Source of the DNA: Paramecium pentaurelia
Taxonomy: Eukaryota > Ciliophora > Oligohymenophorea > Peniculida > Parameciidae
Length of the DNA: 64,000 nucleotides
Direction of reading: 5' to 3'
NCBI GenBank assembly: GCA_905183005.1
Contig: CAJJDO010000059.1
Location: 199,847-263,846, forward strand
Each line of letters starts with the position of its first letter. Positions within the stretch are counted from its first letter, which is position 1. The notes beneath the pieces are model-generated. The model made no database searches. It was given only the letters and a program-made list of their open reading frames with translations, and had not been told where the DNA came from. Below are positions 13,909 to 26,800 of this stretch, piece by piece. A program made the translations under genes and the position numbers.

Positions 13909-15033
13909 GATATGCAATTTTATTCAACCAGAAATTCTCCAATTTCAATGTCCATATAAGGAAAGAATGTCCTTAATGTAAATTTTTTAAATATCACAAT
14001 TTTTAATATAACTTTTGATAATTAAGTACTTTTTAATATTGTTTGTACAGATTAGAGCGATTACATAATAATTAATAATTTTCACGTTAAGAATTGTTTA
14101 TTTACAAATTCTACTTTATTTTAATTTTAAAATGCTAGAAGAAGAATACAAATAGAAAATTTAATTATTGATTCATGTGAATTTTATAATTCATCAATTG
14201 TGCGTTTAAATCAAGTTCAGAATCTATTAACTAACATTATTATTAATAGTATGTCTATTAAAGATTCTATATTTAATAATATAAATCTTATAAATAGCAT
14301 TGAAAAAACTATTCTAACAATCAACAATATTTAAATTATGTCAAATTAGCTTATCAATTCAAAATTCATCATTTTTAATTACAAATTTTATTGCAATGAT
14401 ATTTTCATGAAGGATAATCAGCTTATATCAAGTTAGTTTATTTCATAGATCTCATCACTACTCTTAAGTTCAGAAATTTAGATGAATAATATTAAGATAA
14501 GGAAAAATATAATATAACATTTTTCTTTATTTGCTACAGAATAAAAATAATCAACATCATAAGTAACATATTTGTTAGAAAACCTTTATTTTGAAGATAA
14601 TACTCTATCTTGTTATTAAGAGTAGTTTCTTATAACGATTAACTGCCATAGCTTAGTTATTTAAAATATCTTTTTAAGAAATACTACAAATTATCGTTTC
14701 ATATCATTATTAGCTGTTCCATTTATAAGAATTCAAAATGCCATATATGAAAATTTGCATCAAGCCTAAAAAGTTCAAACATCATCAAATTGTTTTAGCC
14801 ATTGTTTTTCTCACTCCTAATTATTATAAGTTTCTGGATTCAGTAACATCTCTCTTAATCAAATTACAATAAAAAATTAGTTTAGCATAGATTAATCAAT
14901 AATTTCAATATAATCCAATCCTTTGATTACGTTAAATTCAAATGACTATATATAAATTACAAATGTGGAATTTATGGGAAATATGTTATTAAAATAAAAT
15001 TTAGGAATATTTTTTCTCTAATTCTGAAAAGCC
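13909..15033 (+). pseudogene. Beta-helix fragment D2 of the surface-protein family
   Basis: An almost exact inverse copy of about 1-1180 of copy A. It is open on the plus strand for about 370 codons (for example FYSTRNSPISMSI and, later, INCHSLVIQNIFLRN), then ends in TGA just before the junction at 15033. It has no start codon. Its near identity to copy A shows a recent duplication or an assembly relationship. Confidence 0.65.
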
Positions 15034-15352
15034 TAGAGTTTAGATACATTATAAACAATTTAAAATATATATTTGACAATTGATTATTTCGAAAGCAAAA
15101 CTAAAATCATTAATTGCAGACAATGTGCAAATTTCTTTATCATCCAAATTAATATAGGATCTTAAACAATTTTATTATTAAGGTTTCTAATAAATGCATC
15201 ATCCTATTTGGAAGTCAAAAATGAATCCTTCAGTACATTAAGCCCAACCTACTTTGATCTCTACATCGATTAGAGAGTAAACTTGATAAAATCCCAAAGT
15301 AGTTTTTGTAGGATCATTTGCGAAATAATTAAAACAATATTAACAATGCTGT
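15034..15352 (-). pseudogene. Cys-rich fragment E2 of the surface-protein family
   Basis: Matches 2188-2506 of copy A with a few substitutions, in direct orientation (coding sense minus). It is joined tail to tail to D2 by the same junction seen at 13698. Similarity ends abruptly near 15352, after the bases ACAATGCTGT. Confidence 0.65.
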
Positions 15353-16268
15353 GAGCTATTTTCTATTTTTAGTTAATTACTTGTAATTTTTTGAAACCCT
15401 TATATAGTTGTAATCAGAAAATAATAATACATCTAAATATCATTTATCAGTTTGGGAGATAAAATATGCCCAATTTATCTCTCTAGTCTATTTGATTTAT
15501 ACTATTGAATTTCCAAGTTAGGAAATTCTCCAATATATACTTCTAAATTTCAATAAACAAATAGTTTACATATAAATTTTAATTTTATAAGTCCATTCTG
15601 ATTTGTTAAAGTAAGTCTTAAAATAAAGGAATAAGATGTTAGTTAACTATTAATTCTTCTATTGAATTGTTAAGAATATTAAAATTGATTTCAATAAACA
15701 AATAGTTTACATATAAATTTTAATTTTATAAGTCCATTCTGATTTGTTAAAGTAAGTCTTAAAATAAAGGAATAAGATGTTAGTTAACTATTTACTTCCC
15801 AATGAAGCTGTTAAATTACAAATATTTGTTTCTTCATAAGTATCAAAGTGAGATTAAAAAAATAATCACACATTTTTTTCATAGACCAAAAGACTACTAT
15901 TATTTAGTAAGTTATATTAATTCTTCTATTGAATTGTTAAGAATATTAAAATTGTTCATTTGATTAAAATTAATTTACTTGAAATGAATAGCATTTTTTA
16001 ATTCATTTTAAGTTTTTAATCTATAGCTAATAGAATATATGTAATCAATCTGATTTTATTTTCTTGATTTAATACATATTCTTATTTTATTCAGTATTTA
16101 ATTATAAACAATTTAATTTGTTATTTTAGAGATATATTTTATTGCTACAATAAATTAAATTATTAAGATATTTTCAATAATTCAAGATTCATTCAGTTCA
16201 ATATAAATTTAAAAATTATAATAATTTATCACTAAAATATTATATTTAGCTTTACATGATTATTTTAT
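15353..16268. other. Intergenic, contains nested direct repeats
   Basis: No gene seen. The stretch holds the direct repeats listed at 15548-15954 and is otherwise plain A+T-rich sequence. Confidence 0.4.
15548..15954. repeat. Interleaved direct repeats (about 105 nt and 38 nt)
   Basis: A unit of about 105 nt (15548-15652) recurs without visible change at 15689-15793. A second unit of about 38 nt, beginning TTAATTCTTCTATTGAATTG, occurs at 15650-15687 and again at 15917-15954. The order is long-short-long-spacer-short, as expected from a local segmental duplication followed by an insertion or a second event. Confidence 0.8.
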
Positions 16269-16430
16269 TCATTCTCTCATTTGCCATTTGCTGTACACAT
16301 TTTTGTATAAAATTGCTGTGATTTCTTTGTCTAAATCAATAATTATTGCATATTTTACCTATAATGATTGTTCATTATTTTCTATTTTTTGATCTAATGG
16401 TTACAGCTACTTTTACTAAGAATTGATGAT
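16269..16430 (-). pseudogene. Short coding relic
   Basis: A minus-strand frame of about 53 codons ends in TGA at 16271-16269 and includes YAIIIDLDKEITAIL. It looks like protein but is too short for assignment and has no visible start. Confidence 0.25.
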
Positions 16431-17239
16431 TCAACAAGTTTATCATAAATTATTCCAAAATCAAAATTTTTTAGGTTGTTTTTTTGAAAAATAAAAGTAG
16501 AAATTTTATCTTCTAAATTTATTGTATTCTGAAATTTACATAAATATATTAATAAAGTTCATAAACAATTTAGTAGAATTCAAATCAATAACTAATTCAA
16601 TCAGAAATTTTTCTTGATAAATTTTTATAATATTTTATATATTTCCATTCAGACTTTGATAAAGAGTATATTAATCTTTAAATCCTTCTTATTTAATTTT
16701 TTTACAAAAAACCATTAATTATTATAGTGTGGAATTATGACTATTTATTATGAATTTGGAAATTTTTCCCATAAAAATTATGATTGGTCATCTATCGGAA
16801 TATTAACTTTGATATTCAACTATATATAATTTTTTATGTAATAATTTGATTGATTATTATTATTTAGATTCTAAAATAATGAAAAGTTCAAAAATTTAAA
16901 GATTAATCTTTTTTCCACTAAATTAAAAATTGAAGAAGCCTAAGATGTGTTTTTAGAATTTTTATCATTTCAAATTTTAAGGAAGGCCTTTATGTTAGAA
17001 TTGATACATAGTACAATATCAAATTTTGAATCATTATATCTAAATTTCTGAAATTCGTTTAAAACTCTATTAAGAACTATAGTGAAATAAAAATAATATA
17101 TAAAACCAAAGTAAAATAATCAAATCCTATCTAATTAAATGAACTTCACCATATTTAGATATATAATTATTATCAATGTTCAAATAGAATTTCTAGTAAA
17201 AATCTGCATGACAAATGAATTTCGATGCACAACATAAAA
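16431..17239. other. Intergenic, nothing recognised
   Basis: A+T-rich with no supported gene, RNA or repeat boundary. Confidence 0.4.
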
Positions 17240-17477
17240 TGCGCATTTTCCCTTGAGAAACTAGTCTCAAAGGGGGGTTTAAGAAGTTGTCTGTTTACAA
17301 GTCCTTAAATCTTACTTTTTTCCTTTTGTTTTGATTTCCTGAATCTCATGGTCAACATTCGTTCCAGAGTGTTGTAGGACGCTATTATCTTTATTTAGAG
17401 ATGGAGAGGACAACCTTTCAGATGACCCAAATTATGAAATCATCAGACATAAAGTTAATTAAATTTTTTTTTTTTTT
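17240..17477 (+). ncRNA. Candidate structured small RNA with T-run terminator
   Basis: This block is visibly richer in G and C than everything around it. It starts with a perfect hairpin at 17252-17269 (TTGAGA, loop AACTAG, TCTCAA), followed by a G6 run. A second possible stem pairs TTTAAG near 17278 with CTTAAA near 17303. The block ends in a run of 14 T (17464-17477), which on the plus strand would be a strong RNA polymerase III terminator. No protein frame explains it, and I could not match it to U1-U6, U3, 5S, SRP, RNase P/MRP or telomerase RNA motifs. It may be an unusual ncRNA or only a composition outlier. Confidence 0.3.
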
Positions 17478-18281
17478 AAATTTTGATGTACAAATATTTG
17501 TAAATAAATACTAATAAGATACAAAATATTTAACAATTTATTAAACAGATGCTTTAATGGAATCTGAATATATTTAATCATTATTAATACACATTTTATT
17601 CATATTTTTCCTGATTAGAATATTTCTTTAAAAGTAAAGGGAGAAAATTTTGTGTTTAAATATTGATAATAAATTGATATTTCCAACATGACTTTCTTCC
17701 ATTAATCTCAGAACTATCAATGCATTTTAAGTATTGTTTATTTATAGCCTTTAGAAGTTCATCTATTTCAATATAAATGAAATGGTACTATATAAACTGA
17801 ATAGAAAAATCTAAAGAAATAATTTAAGAATCAAAAATATAGAACAAATTTAATATTTCTTAAAGTATTAAAAATATATATACTTTCATATTCTCAAATT
17901 ATATATATTCTTAATTTTTTACATATAGCCCTAAAATTCCGAGAGAAATATATCCACTTAAAACAATAAGATTAAATTCATTCTAGCTTTCCTGAAAAAA
18001 AATCTATAATTTATTCATATATACATCAATATAGTAAAAATGCATGAGGTTTAGAATGGAGTATAGAAAGGTTTTGTTTTGAGCCCTTATTTGTTTGAAA
18101 TATCTTTGTTATTTTCACTAATTTTAAGGAGAATTAAAAAATTAATGAAATGCTTTAATGAGGAAGGAGAGGGAAAAGGCTAATTATGAGTTTTGTCTTT
18201 GTAATCTTGCGTTAATCTTCTTGCTACAGCAAGTATAGTTCTAATAGTTAGAAATAAAATCTAAAGGTTATTCTAACCATA
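17478..18281. other. Intergenic, nothing recognised
   Basis: No supported gene. A short inverted match to about 6060-6110 suggests that the decayed outer part of the inverted duplication reaches here. Confidence 0.35.
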
Positions 18282-19458
18282 GGCTCGTTAATGTGTAATT
18301 TTGATATATTATAAATTAATATTTTCAAGAAATAAATTTTTTTTGAATTAAACTATTCAATAATCAATTCTATATAGATTAATTAGTTTATTTGAATAGA
18401 TTTCTAGAATAGTTGATATTATAAATTACTGATTGAGTTAAATTATTTTTCATTTATTGAATTAAGCAAATATGTATATGAAAATTATAAAATTATTTAT
18501 AAAATATATAATATTAATAAAGACAGGTAAAAAATTTTGAATGCTAATCCATTAAAAATATCACTTATATATAAATTATCTAAACATTAAACCTTAAGAT
18601 TCTGACCATAAATATGTATAAATATCTATTATTTGAAAAAAATGATATATGATCAGGTAACTTGAATCATATACCTTATTAAATTTAAGACATTAATTAT
18701 CCATCTTAAGCAGCTATAAAACATAAATTAATTGACAATTTTATAAAATTTAAATTTTACAATCCATTTAGTTTTTAATTATATAACTTCAAATATAGTT
18801 TCAAAATTTCATTATAATCTAAACATTTGGAAATTTGATGATGGTAAAATTGAAGCAAAGCTAACTTTTGAAGACATAAAAGCCATATTTATTATTTGAT
18901 ATAGAATTATAGCCTGAAAAATTGAGATATAAGTTGGATTGAAAAATATTAAGGAACAATTTGAGCATTGGATAACTATTTTTCATTAAAATTTTTAATC
19001 TCTGTGGAAGGGATAAATAAATCTTTGTTTAGATAAAATATTAAGAGTAAAAATGGTAATTATATGAATTAGTTATATTAAATGTACTTATTTATTTTAA
19101 AATAATATTTATGAGTTATATTAATAAAATAATTGGAGAAGGAATGAAATCAAATTTATAAAAGATGACTAATTCATTGGGTGCCTTATGATTCTAAAAT
19201 TCATTTCATATCTATTTTTGAAAACCAAGTGATAAATTTGTCTAAATTAGAATTAAGAAAATAAACCCTAAAACAATTAGAATGCAAATTTTTACCATAT
19301 CAATTTGTAATATGAACAACATTTTGTATTCTAAAAACTATGTAAAATAATAATTAATTATTTGTGGTTTTAATTAAAACTGAAATTATTTAATCAAATT
19401 AGTCTTTTATAATTTATTATATATTATAAATACAGAAATTTATATTATCTTAATTGGG
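18282..19458 (+). repeat. Exact 1177-nt direct repeat, first copy (left of N at 19459)
   Basis: Bases 18282-19458 recur as 19460-20636, separated by the single N at 19459; every position compared is identical. The content is noncoding 5' flank of copy B, homologous to 12.5-13.1 kb and inversely to 4.9-5.4 kb. An exact repeat abutting a one-base gap is the signature of two overlapping contig ends that were not merged. Confidence 0.9.
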
Positions 19459-19459
19459 N

Positions 19460-20636
19460 GGCTCGTTAATGTGTAATTTTGATATATTATAAATTAATAT
19501 TTTCAAGAAATAAATTTTTTTTGAATTAAACTATTCAATAATCAATTCTATATAGATTAATTAGTTTATTTGAATAGATTTCTAGAATAGTTGATATTAT
19601 AAATTACTGATTGAGTTAAATTATTTTTCATTTATTGAATTAAGCAAATATGTATATGAAAATTATAAAATTATTTATAAAATATATAATATTAATAAAG
19701 ACAGGTAAAAAATTTTGAATGCTAATCCATTAAAAATATCACTTATATATAAATTATCTAAACATTAAACCTTAAGATTCTGACCATAAATATGTATAAA
19801 TATCTATTATTTGAAAAAAATGATATATGATCAGGTAACTTGAATCATATACCTTATTAAATTTAAGACATTAATTATCCATCTTAAGCAGCTATAAAAC
19901 ATAAATTAATTGACAATTTTATAAAATTTAAATTTTACAATCCATTTAGTTTTTAATTATATAACTTCAAATATAGTTTCAAAATTTCATTATAATCTAA
20001 ACATTTGGAAATTTGATGATGGTAAAATTGAAGCAAAGCTAACTTTTGAAGACATAAAAGCCATATTTATTATTTGATATAGAATTATAGCCTGAAAAAT
20101 TGAGATATAAGTTGGATTGAAAAATATTAAGGAACAATTTGAGCATTGGATAACTATTTTTCATTAAAATTTTTAATCTCTGTGGAAGGGATAAATAAAT
20201 CTTTGTTTAGATAAAATATTAAGAGTAAAAATGGTAATTATATGAATTAGTTATATTAAATGTACTTATTTATTTTAAAATAATATTTATGAGTTATATT
20301 AATAAAATAATTGGAGAAGGAATGAAATCAAATTTATAAAAGATGACTAATTCATTGGGTGCCTTATGATTCTAAAATTCATTTCATATCTATTTTTGAA
20401 AACCAAGTGATAAATTTGTCTAAATTAGAATTAAGAAAATAAACCCTAAAACAATTAGAATGCAAATTTTTACCATATCAATTTGTAATATGAACAACAT
20501 TTTGTATTCTAAAAACTATGTAAAATAATAATTAATTATTTGTGGTTTTAATTAAAACTGAAATTATTTAATCAAATTAGTCTTTTATAATTTATTATAT
20601 ATTATAAATACAGAAATTTATATTATCTTAATTGGG
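19460..20636 (+). repeat. Exact 1177-nt direct repeat, second copy (right of N)
   Basis: Same sequence as 18282-19458. Probably only one of the two exists in the genome. This copy runs continuously into the start of gene copy B, so it contains that gene's natural upstream region. Confidence 0.9.
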
Positions 20637-20800
20637 TTCTATTTATTCAATTTAAACAAAGTAGTTAGAAATTTTATAATATAAATAAAAAAGTTAAGAA
20701 TTAATTTTTGATATGTAAATGATATTTATTTATTCTGAAATTTATATTCTTTATAAAATCTAAAAAGGACTCAAAATTAATTTATTTTAAATATTCAGAA

Positions 20801-23800
20801 ATGGGAATTTTTTCATTTTATTTGTTAGCAATGTCAGTTTTTTAGTATTCAATATCCTGGCGAATACTAAATGTACCATCAATTAATCCTATTATTATGG
20901 AATCAATAGATGATGATATATATTCAGATTTTAATTGTGCTGGGTTTGGAGTTTGGAGTAGATATGTGCCATTTAGTAATGTTGTATAAATTGGAGAGAT
21001 TGGAATACTTGATAGTAGTTGTTTTTATTTGTTTCGAATTTAGGATAAGACAAATAGTTAATTATATTTTCTGTAATACGAATGTATCAATTCTGAGTAA
21101 AAAACAATAAAGAAATATTTTTAATTTTTAGGTAGTGATGGCAGTGATTTTATTGAGGAAATCTAAATCAATGAGGCATTATATGAATATGTCTGGTATT
21201 TTTAAGGATTTGTTACAATTCCTTCATAAAAACAAGTCACTATATATTATTATGAATAAGTTACCCAGATTTTTTCAAAATAACTCTAAATTGATTTCTC
21301 TTTTGAAGGAATAAATTCTAATTTAATAATAGGAGGAGATTTGAAAGTAAGTCAGAATTCACCATTTTATCGGCTAGAAAATAATTAACTTTCATACTTT
21401 CCAGGAAATATGGAATATCTTTTTGATTGTTACTTTTATGAACCTGATTATTTCTTAGGGATTATATAATCAAATTAAAATAATTAGTGTTTGTGTCAAA
21501 AAAATGCAATACTTAAAATAGGAGATGTAATAATATAAAAATAAGATTAATTGTAATTTGTTTCCTAATAAATTAATTGTTAATAGTTTATATTCTCTAG
21601 TTGGATAAAAATTTAAGAAATTTATTCACAATAAGATGAATTTGTTTATTAACTGTTTAAATTATCAGGAAACTTTTAAAATCCATATATGATTTAAGAC
21701 AATCTATGTGCATTTTAATTATTTTATAAGTTCTCATCTTAAGGAAATTAAATGATTTTTAAAACTTATAGTTATACATTCCCTAATTTAAATTTAGATT
21801 TTTCAAATAATTCCTTTTTGAAGACAGAAATATTTGACATAGATTGTGATATTTAATTATGGCATTATATCTTAGTAGAAAAATTTGATACTTCTATTTC
21901 AATTTCAATAACATTTTACTAAAATTATGATCAAATGAAATAAAATAAAAATTTAGAGGTTAAATAATTTAATATGGTTTAATTTAAATTACTTTATGGA
22001 AATATTTTATAATCTAAATCAAACTATTTAGAAATTTCCATTATAGATTTAAAGTTTATAAACTGTCCAGATAACGATTAACCATAGATAAACTGCCATC
22101 CTACTTGTAAGGAGTGTGATGGTCCAACAAAAGAAGATTGTCTATCATGTTTTGAATCATCAAATAGAATATATTTACCTGATTTTAAAGAATGTATTTG
22201 TGAATATGGAACAATTGATTAGAACGATTAATGTATTCATTTTTTAAATTTTAATTTTATTTTAATTTAAGAAATCCCTCTTAAAAAAGAATGTCTGTAT
22301 GGGTATTTTGAATTAAATGATAATTGCTTTTAATGGTATTAATATATTATATACTAGCCCATCTATAATCAATAATAATATTATAACATGTTTAGTATGT
22401 GTATAAAATCCTAGTAAATGGAATCAAACTCTTCTTTGTGAAACAATATTATTAACAGATAAAAATGGAAATATTTCAAACTACTTGACAAATTAAAATT
22501 TGTAATACATTTAAATAGGAAATGATATATAATTCTGTTTTGGATGTGATTCAAAAATCCAACATATAATTAATTTGATTAAATTGAATCGATATTCAAA
22601 TTTAAAAGATTTTGTTAATCACTAGAGAATGATTGTTATTCATGTGCAGAAGGATGTTTAAAATGCTAACTTTAAAAAATAAATTTATATTGTTCAGAAG
22701 AATAAATAAATACTCCAGCCTCATTTTATAAAACTGAATATCCTTGCAAACCTCCTAGTTTTATAGATTTTTATGAAAAATGTTTTACTTGTCAAATACA
22801 ACATTGTTTATATTGTTTTAATTATTTAGCAAATGATCCTACAAAAACTACTTTAGGATTTTATCAAGAAAACTATTTAGTTGATGAAGAGATAAAAGTA
22901 GGTTGTGCATAATGTACTGAAGGATTCATTTATGACTTCAAAAAAGGATAATGTATTAATAAGAAACCAACTTAAGAAAATTGTTTAAGATCTTTTATTG
23001 ATTTGAATGATAGAGAAATTTGCACATTATCTGCTATCAATGATTTTAGTTTTGCTTTAGAAATGATAAATTGTTAAATTCACATTTTTAATTGTTTACA
23101 ATGCATATAAACTCCATAATAAACTTTAAAATGTTTAATCTGTGAAGATGGTTATTCAGTATCATCCAGAACAGGAATTTGTCTAAAATGCCCTTATGAA
23201 ACAACAAAATAATGCTTTGAAGATAATACCTTAGATCCTTGGAAATGGGTAATTCAAGGTTTTATAGTTCAATTCTTACCTAATAGACCTGTTTTTAATG
23301 GTTATTTATATAGACCAAAATACTTAATAACTGAATGTTTACATGGATATGAAACGATAAGAAATGAATGTAAAATATACTGCGATGAAACATGTTCTGT
23401 TTGTGAACCAAATCCTATTATAAAAACGTTTTTTTGTGGGAAGTGCAAATTAAATTACTACAAAGAGCTTTTGAGGGTGCAACTTGATGGAAAATGTATT
23501 AACTGTCCTTCATTATGTTAAGTTTGTTAAGAAAGACCTAAGGAAGAAATAAATGTAAAATATTTTAATTAAAATAGAAAATAAATCCATATTTTATTAT
23601 AACTCCTGAAAATTTGAAATATACTTCTAGATGTATTTAGAAAATACCTAATCATTAAGTTCAAATTGACCCTATCCTAAATATTGCATAATATTGTTAT
23701 TAAGATAATTGTAACTACAATTTGGAATTAAATTTTGTATTTTTAATTTTTTAATTAGGGGGGTTTTGATTGCAACCGTCTGAATTATCTCCATACTGAT

Positions 23801-26800
23801 TTAGAAAGATATTATAATTATTAATATTTTAATGAAATAGGGCTTAAATAATGGACACTATCACTTCATATGCAGGAATTTTGTGAATTTAACTATCCTG
23901 AATACTTTATAGAAAATACTGTTAAAGAAAACATATTTTCTATTTAATTCATAAGATTAAAAATTTAGGGTACATCAATGCCTTTAAAATTGAATACAGA
24001 TCAATTTAAATTTTCACTAATAAAATTCGATTAAATCATATTGAGTGATCTTATATTTGATATAGAAAGAGAAATTATTTTCATATTTTAGAATAGGAAT
24101 TTACCCGTAGATTTAAAGATGCTTAATACGCAATTTTATTCAATCGCAAATTCTCCTATTTCAATCTCCATTCAAGGAGAGAATATCCTTAATGTAAATT
24201 TATAAAATATTTCAATCTTTAATATAAACTTTGAAAATTAAGTGATTTTTAATCTTGTTTGTACAGATTAGAGTGATCATATTAAAATTTATAATTTTGA
24301 ACTAAAGAATTGTTTATTTAGAAATTCTACTTTATTTTTATTGTAAAATGGGAAAAAAAGTATATATATAGAAAATTTAACTATTGATTCATGTGAATTT
24401 TATAATTCCTCAATTGTGAATATAATTCAAACTCTAAATTAATTATCTAGCATTATAATTAAAGGAGTGTCTATTAAAAATTCTCTATTAAATAAATTAA
24501 ATCTTATAAATAGCATTGAAAAAATTAAATTAACTATCAGGAATATTGAAATTGTGTAAATTAGATTTTTGATTAAAAATTTATCATTTTTAATTACAAT
24601 TTCGATTTTAATGATATTTTTATCAAGGATAACCATTTTATATCAACTTAGTTTATTTCTTAGATCTCTTAAGTGCAAGTAAATTCAGAAATTTAAATGA
24701 ATAACATTAAAATTTAAGGAAATATTATATAAAACTTTTCTTTATTTGTTATCATTGATAAGACATCCTTTTTTATTTTATTTTAACATTAATTTCAGTT
24801 TAAAATTTGACAAAGATTATTAATTAAAAATTATTTTTAGATTATTGATACTGAATAAAAATAGTCATCATCATAAGTAAGTTATTTATTATAAAACCTT
24901 TATTTTGAAGATAATATTATCTCTTGTAATTAAGAACAATTTTTTATTACAATTAACTGCTTTAGTTTATGTATTTAAAATATTTTCTTAAAAAATACAA
25001 CAAATTATCGTTTTATATCATTATTAGCTGTTCCATTGATTAGGATTCATAATGTCATCTATGAAAATTTGCTTCAGGAATAAAAAGTTCAAATATCTTA
25101 TAATTGTATTAAAAATTGTTCTTCTCGCTCATAATTACTCTAAGTTTCTGGATTCAGTAACATCTCTCTAAATCAAATTACAATAAAAAATTAATTTAGC
25201 ATAGATTAATCAATAATTTCAATATAATCGAATCCTTTGATTATGTAAAATTTAAATGAAAATATATTAATTACAAATGTGGAATTTATGGGAAATATTT
25301 TATTAAAATAAAATTAAGGAATATTTTTTTCTCTAATAGAAATATATTCTGAAAAGCCTTAATTTATATAGATTGATAATTTAAAATTCGAATAGAATAT
25401 CTTTCATTAATATAATACAGATCCATCTAAGACTTCAGCTAGTCTTTTTTATTTTAATTCAGCTTAAAGCATCATGATATTGAATAATATCATAAGTATA
25501 AATAATTCTTTTACAAATTCATCATAGTCATTTTTTTCTATATTTTCATTTGAAATTTTAAAGTTTAGAATCATAATTACATAGATAAGGAATTTTGGAT
25601 ACAGTATTATGAAATTAATTTACAAGAGGAGTAAAGTTATAATGAAATTACTTATGTTATTTCAAATTCTTTCAAAATTGAAACTATTGGAGGGGTTTTA
25701 TCAACAACAGTTACTAAACTTACTATCTTAATGGAGAATTTAATTATCTTATTGCATAAAGTAGCCAAATTTTTCATATCATTACATAAGGTGATGGAAT
25801 AATAATTATAAAAAACTGTAGTATTACTAATGCTTATAATTAACTAATTTCTAAAGTTCAAAATGATGGTGCATTTACAATTAATGGCAAAAATAGTTTA
25901 TTATCAATTAATCTTGAAAATATTACTTTAATAAATGTTTTGAATAAGTTATCATCATCCATTTTTTCAATATATCCTTCATCTACATAAAATAATATTG
26001 AATTAAAAAATATCATTTCTTAAAATTGTTACTCACTTGTTTATTAAATAATAAATTTTGAAGCTGATTTTCAGAATGCACAAAAAAATAAAGTAAGAAT
26101 TGAAAATTTTACATTAATTTAAAATGAATAAGCTTTATTGACTTTTCTTTAATCTCTTGGAAAAATAAATTTAATTGAAATGTAAAAAGTTATCAGTGAC
26201 AATTCAATCATGAATTTCTAAGGATGTGAATTAATTTTAAATAATATACAAATAGAGGGAATAATTTTATCTTCTATTATTAAGGTTTAAGATTCAAAAT
26301 TAATCACATTAATGAATTGTAAATTTATTAATATATAAACATTTTATCCTTTGCATTTAGTTGATATATAACAGTAAAATATTTAGTCATCAAGTATATA
26401 TATTCATAATCTCAATATTTAAAATTTAAGTCATTTTACATTTAATAAATAGAATTTAAAATATTTTGATTTTAATTATATTGAATTAGAGTTTTCTTAA
26501 TGTAGTTTAAAAATTAATGATGTAGGTGAAAAGTTTTCCAAATAAGAGTTTGATTTAACTTTTTTTGATGATATTTATACTAATTCCAATTAAAATGGAT
26601 CTTTGATTAAATTAAAAACTCAAGCAAATCAAACTAGAGTATATTTTTCAAAGGTTCTATTATTAAATAATAATTGTAAAAATTGTTTGAATGGCTTACT
26701 TTTTTTAGGATTGAATGATTTTCAATAATTTCGAATTTCAGAATTATCATGCATTAATAATTCTATTAAAGATTATGGTTGTATATGCGCTAAAGCAGAG

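Noticed and set aside
17271..17280. GGGGGGTTT resembling the G3T3/G4T2 telomere repeat of Paramecium
   Set aside because: Only one unit; telomeres or internal telomeric tracts need many tandem units.
20910..21110. Standard-code frame of 66 codons at the start of copy B
   Set aside because: It is in a different frame from the signal-peptide-bearing family frame starting at 20801, which is conserved in copy A.
13985..25400. CRISPR array or transposon with terminal repeats
   Set aside because: Repeats here are few, long and explained by gene-family copies; no spaced short repeats and no transposase-like frame were seen.
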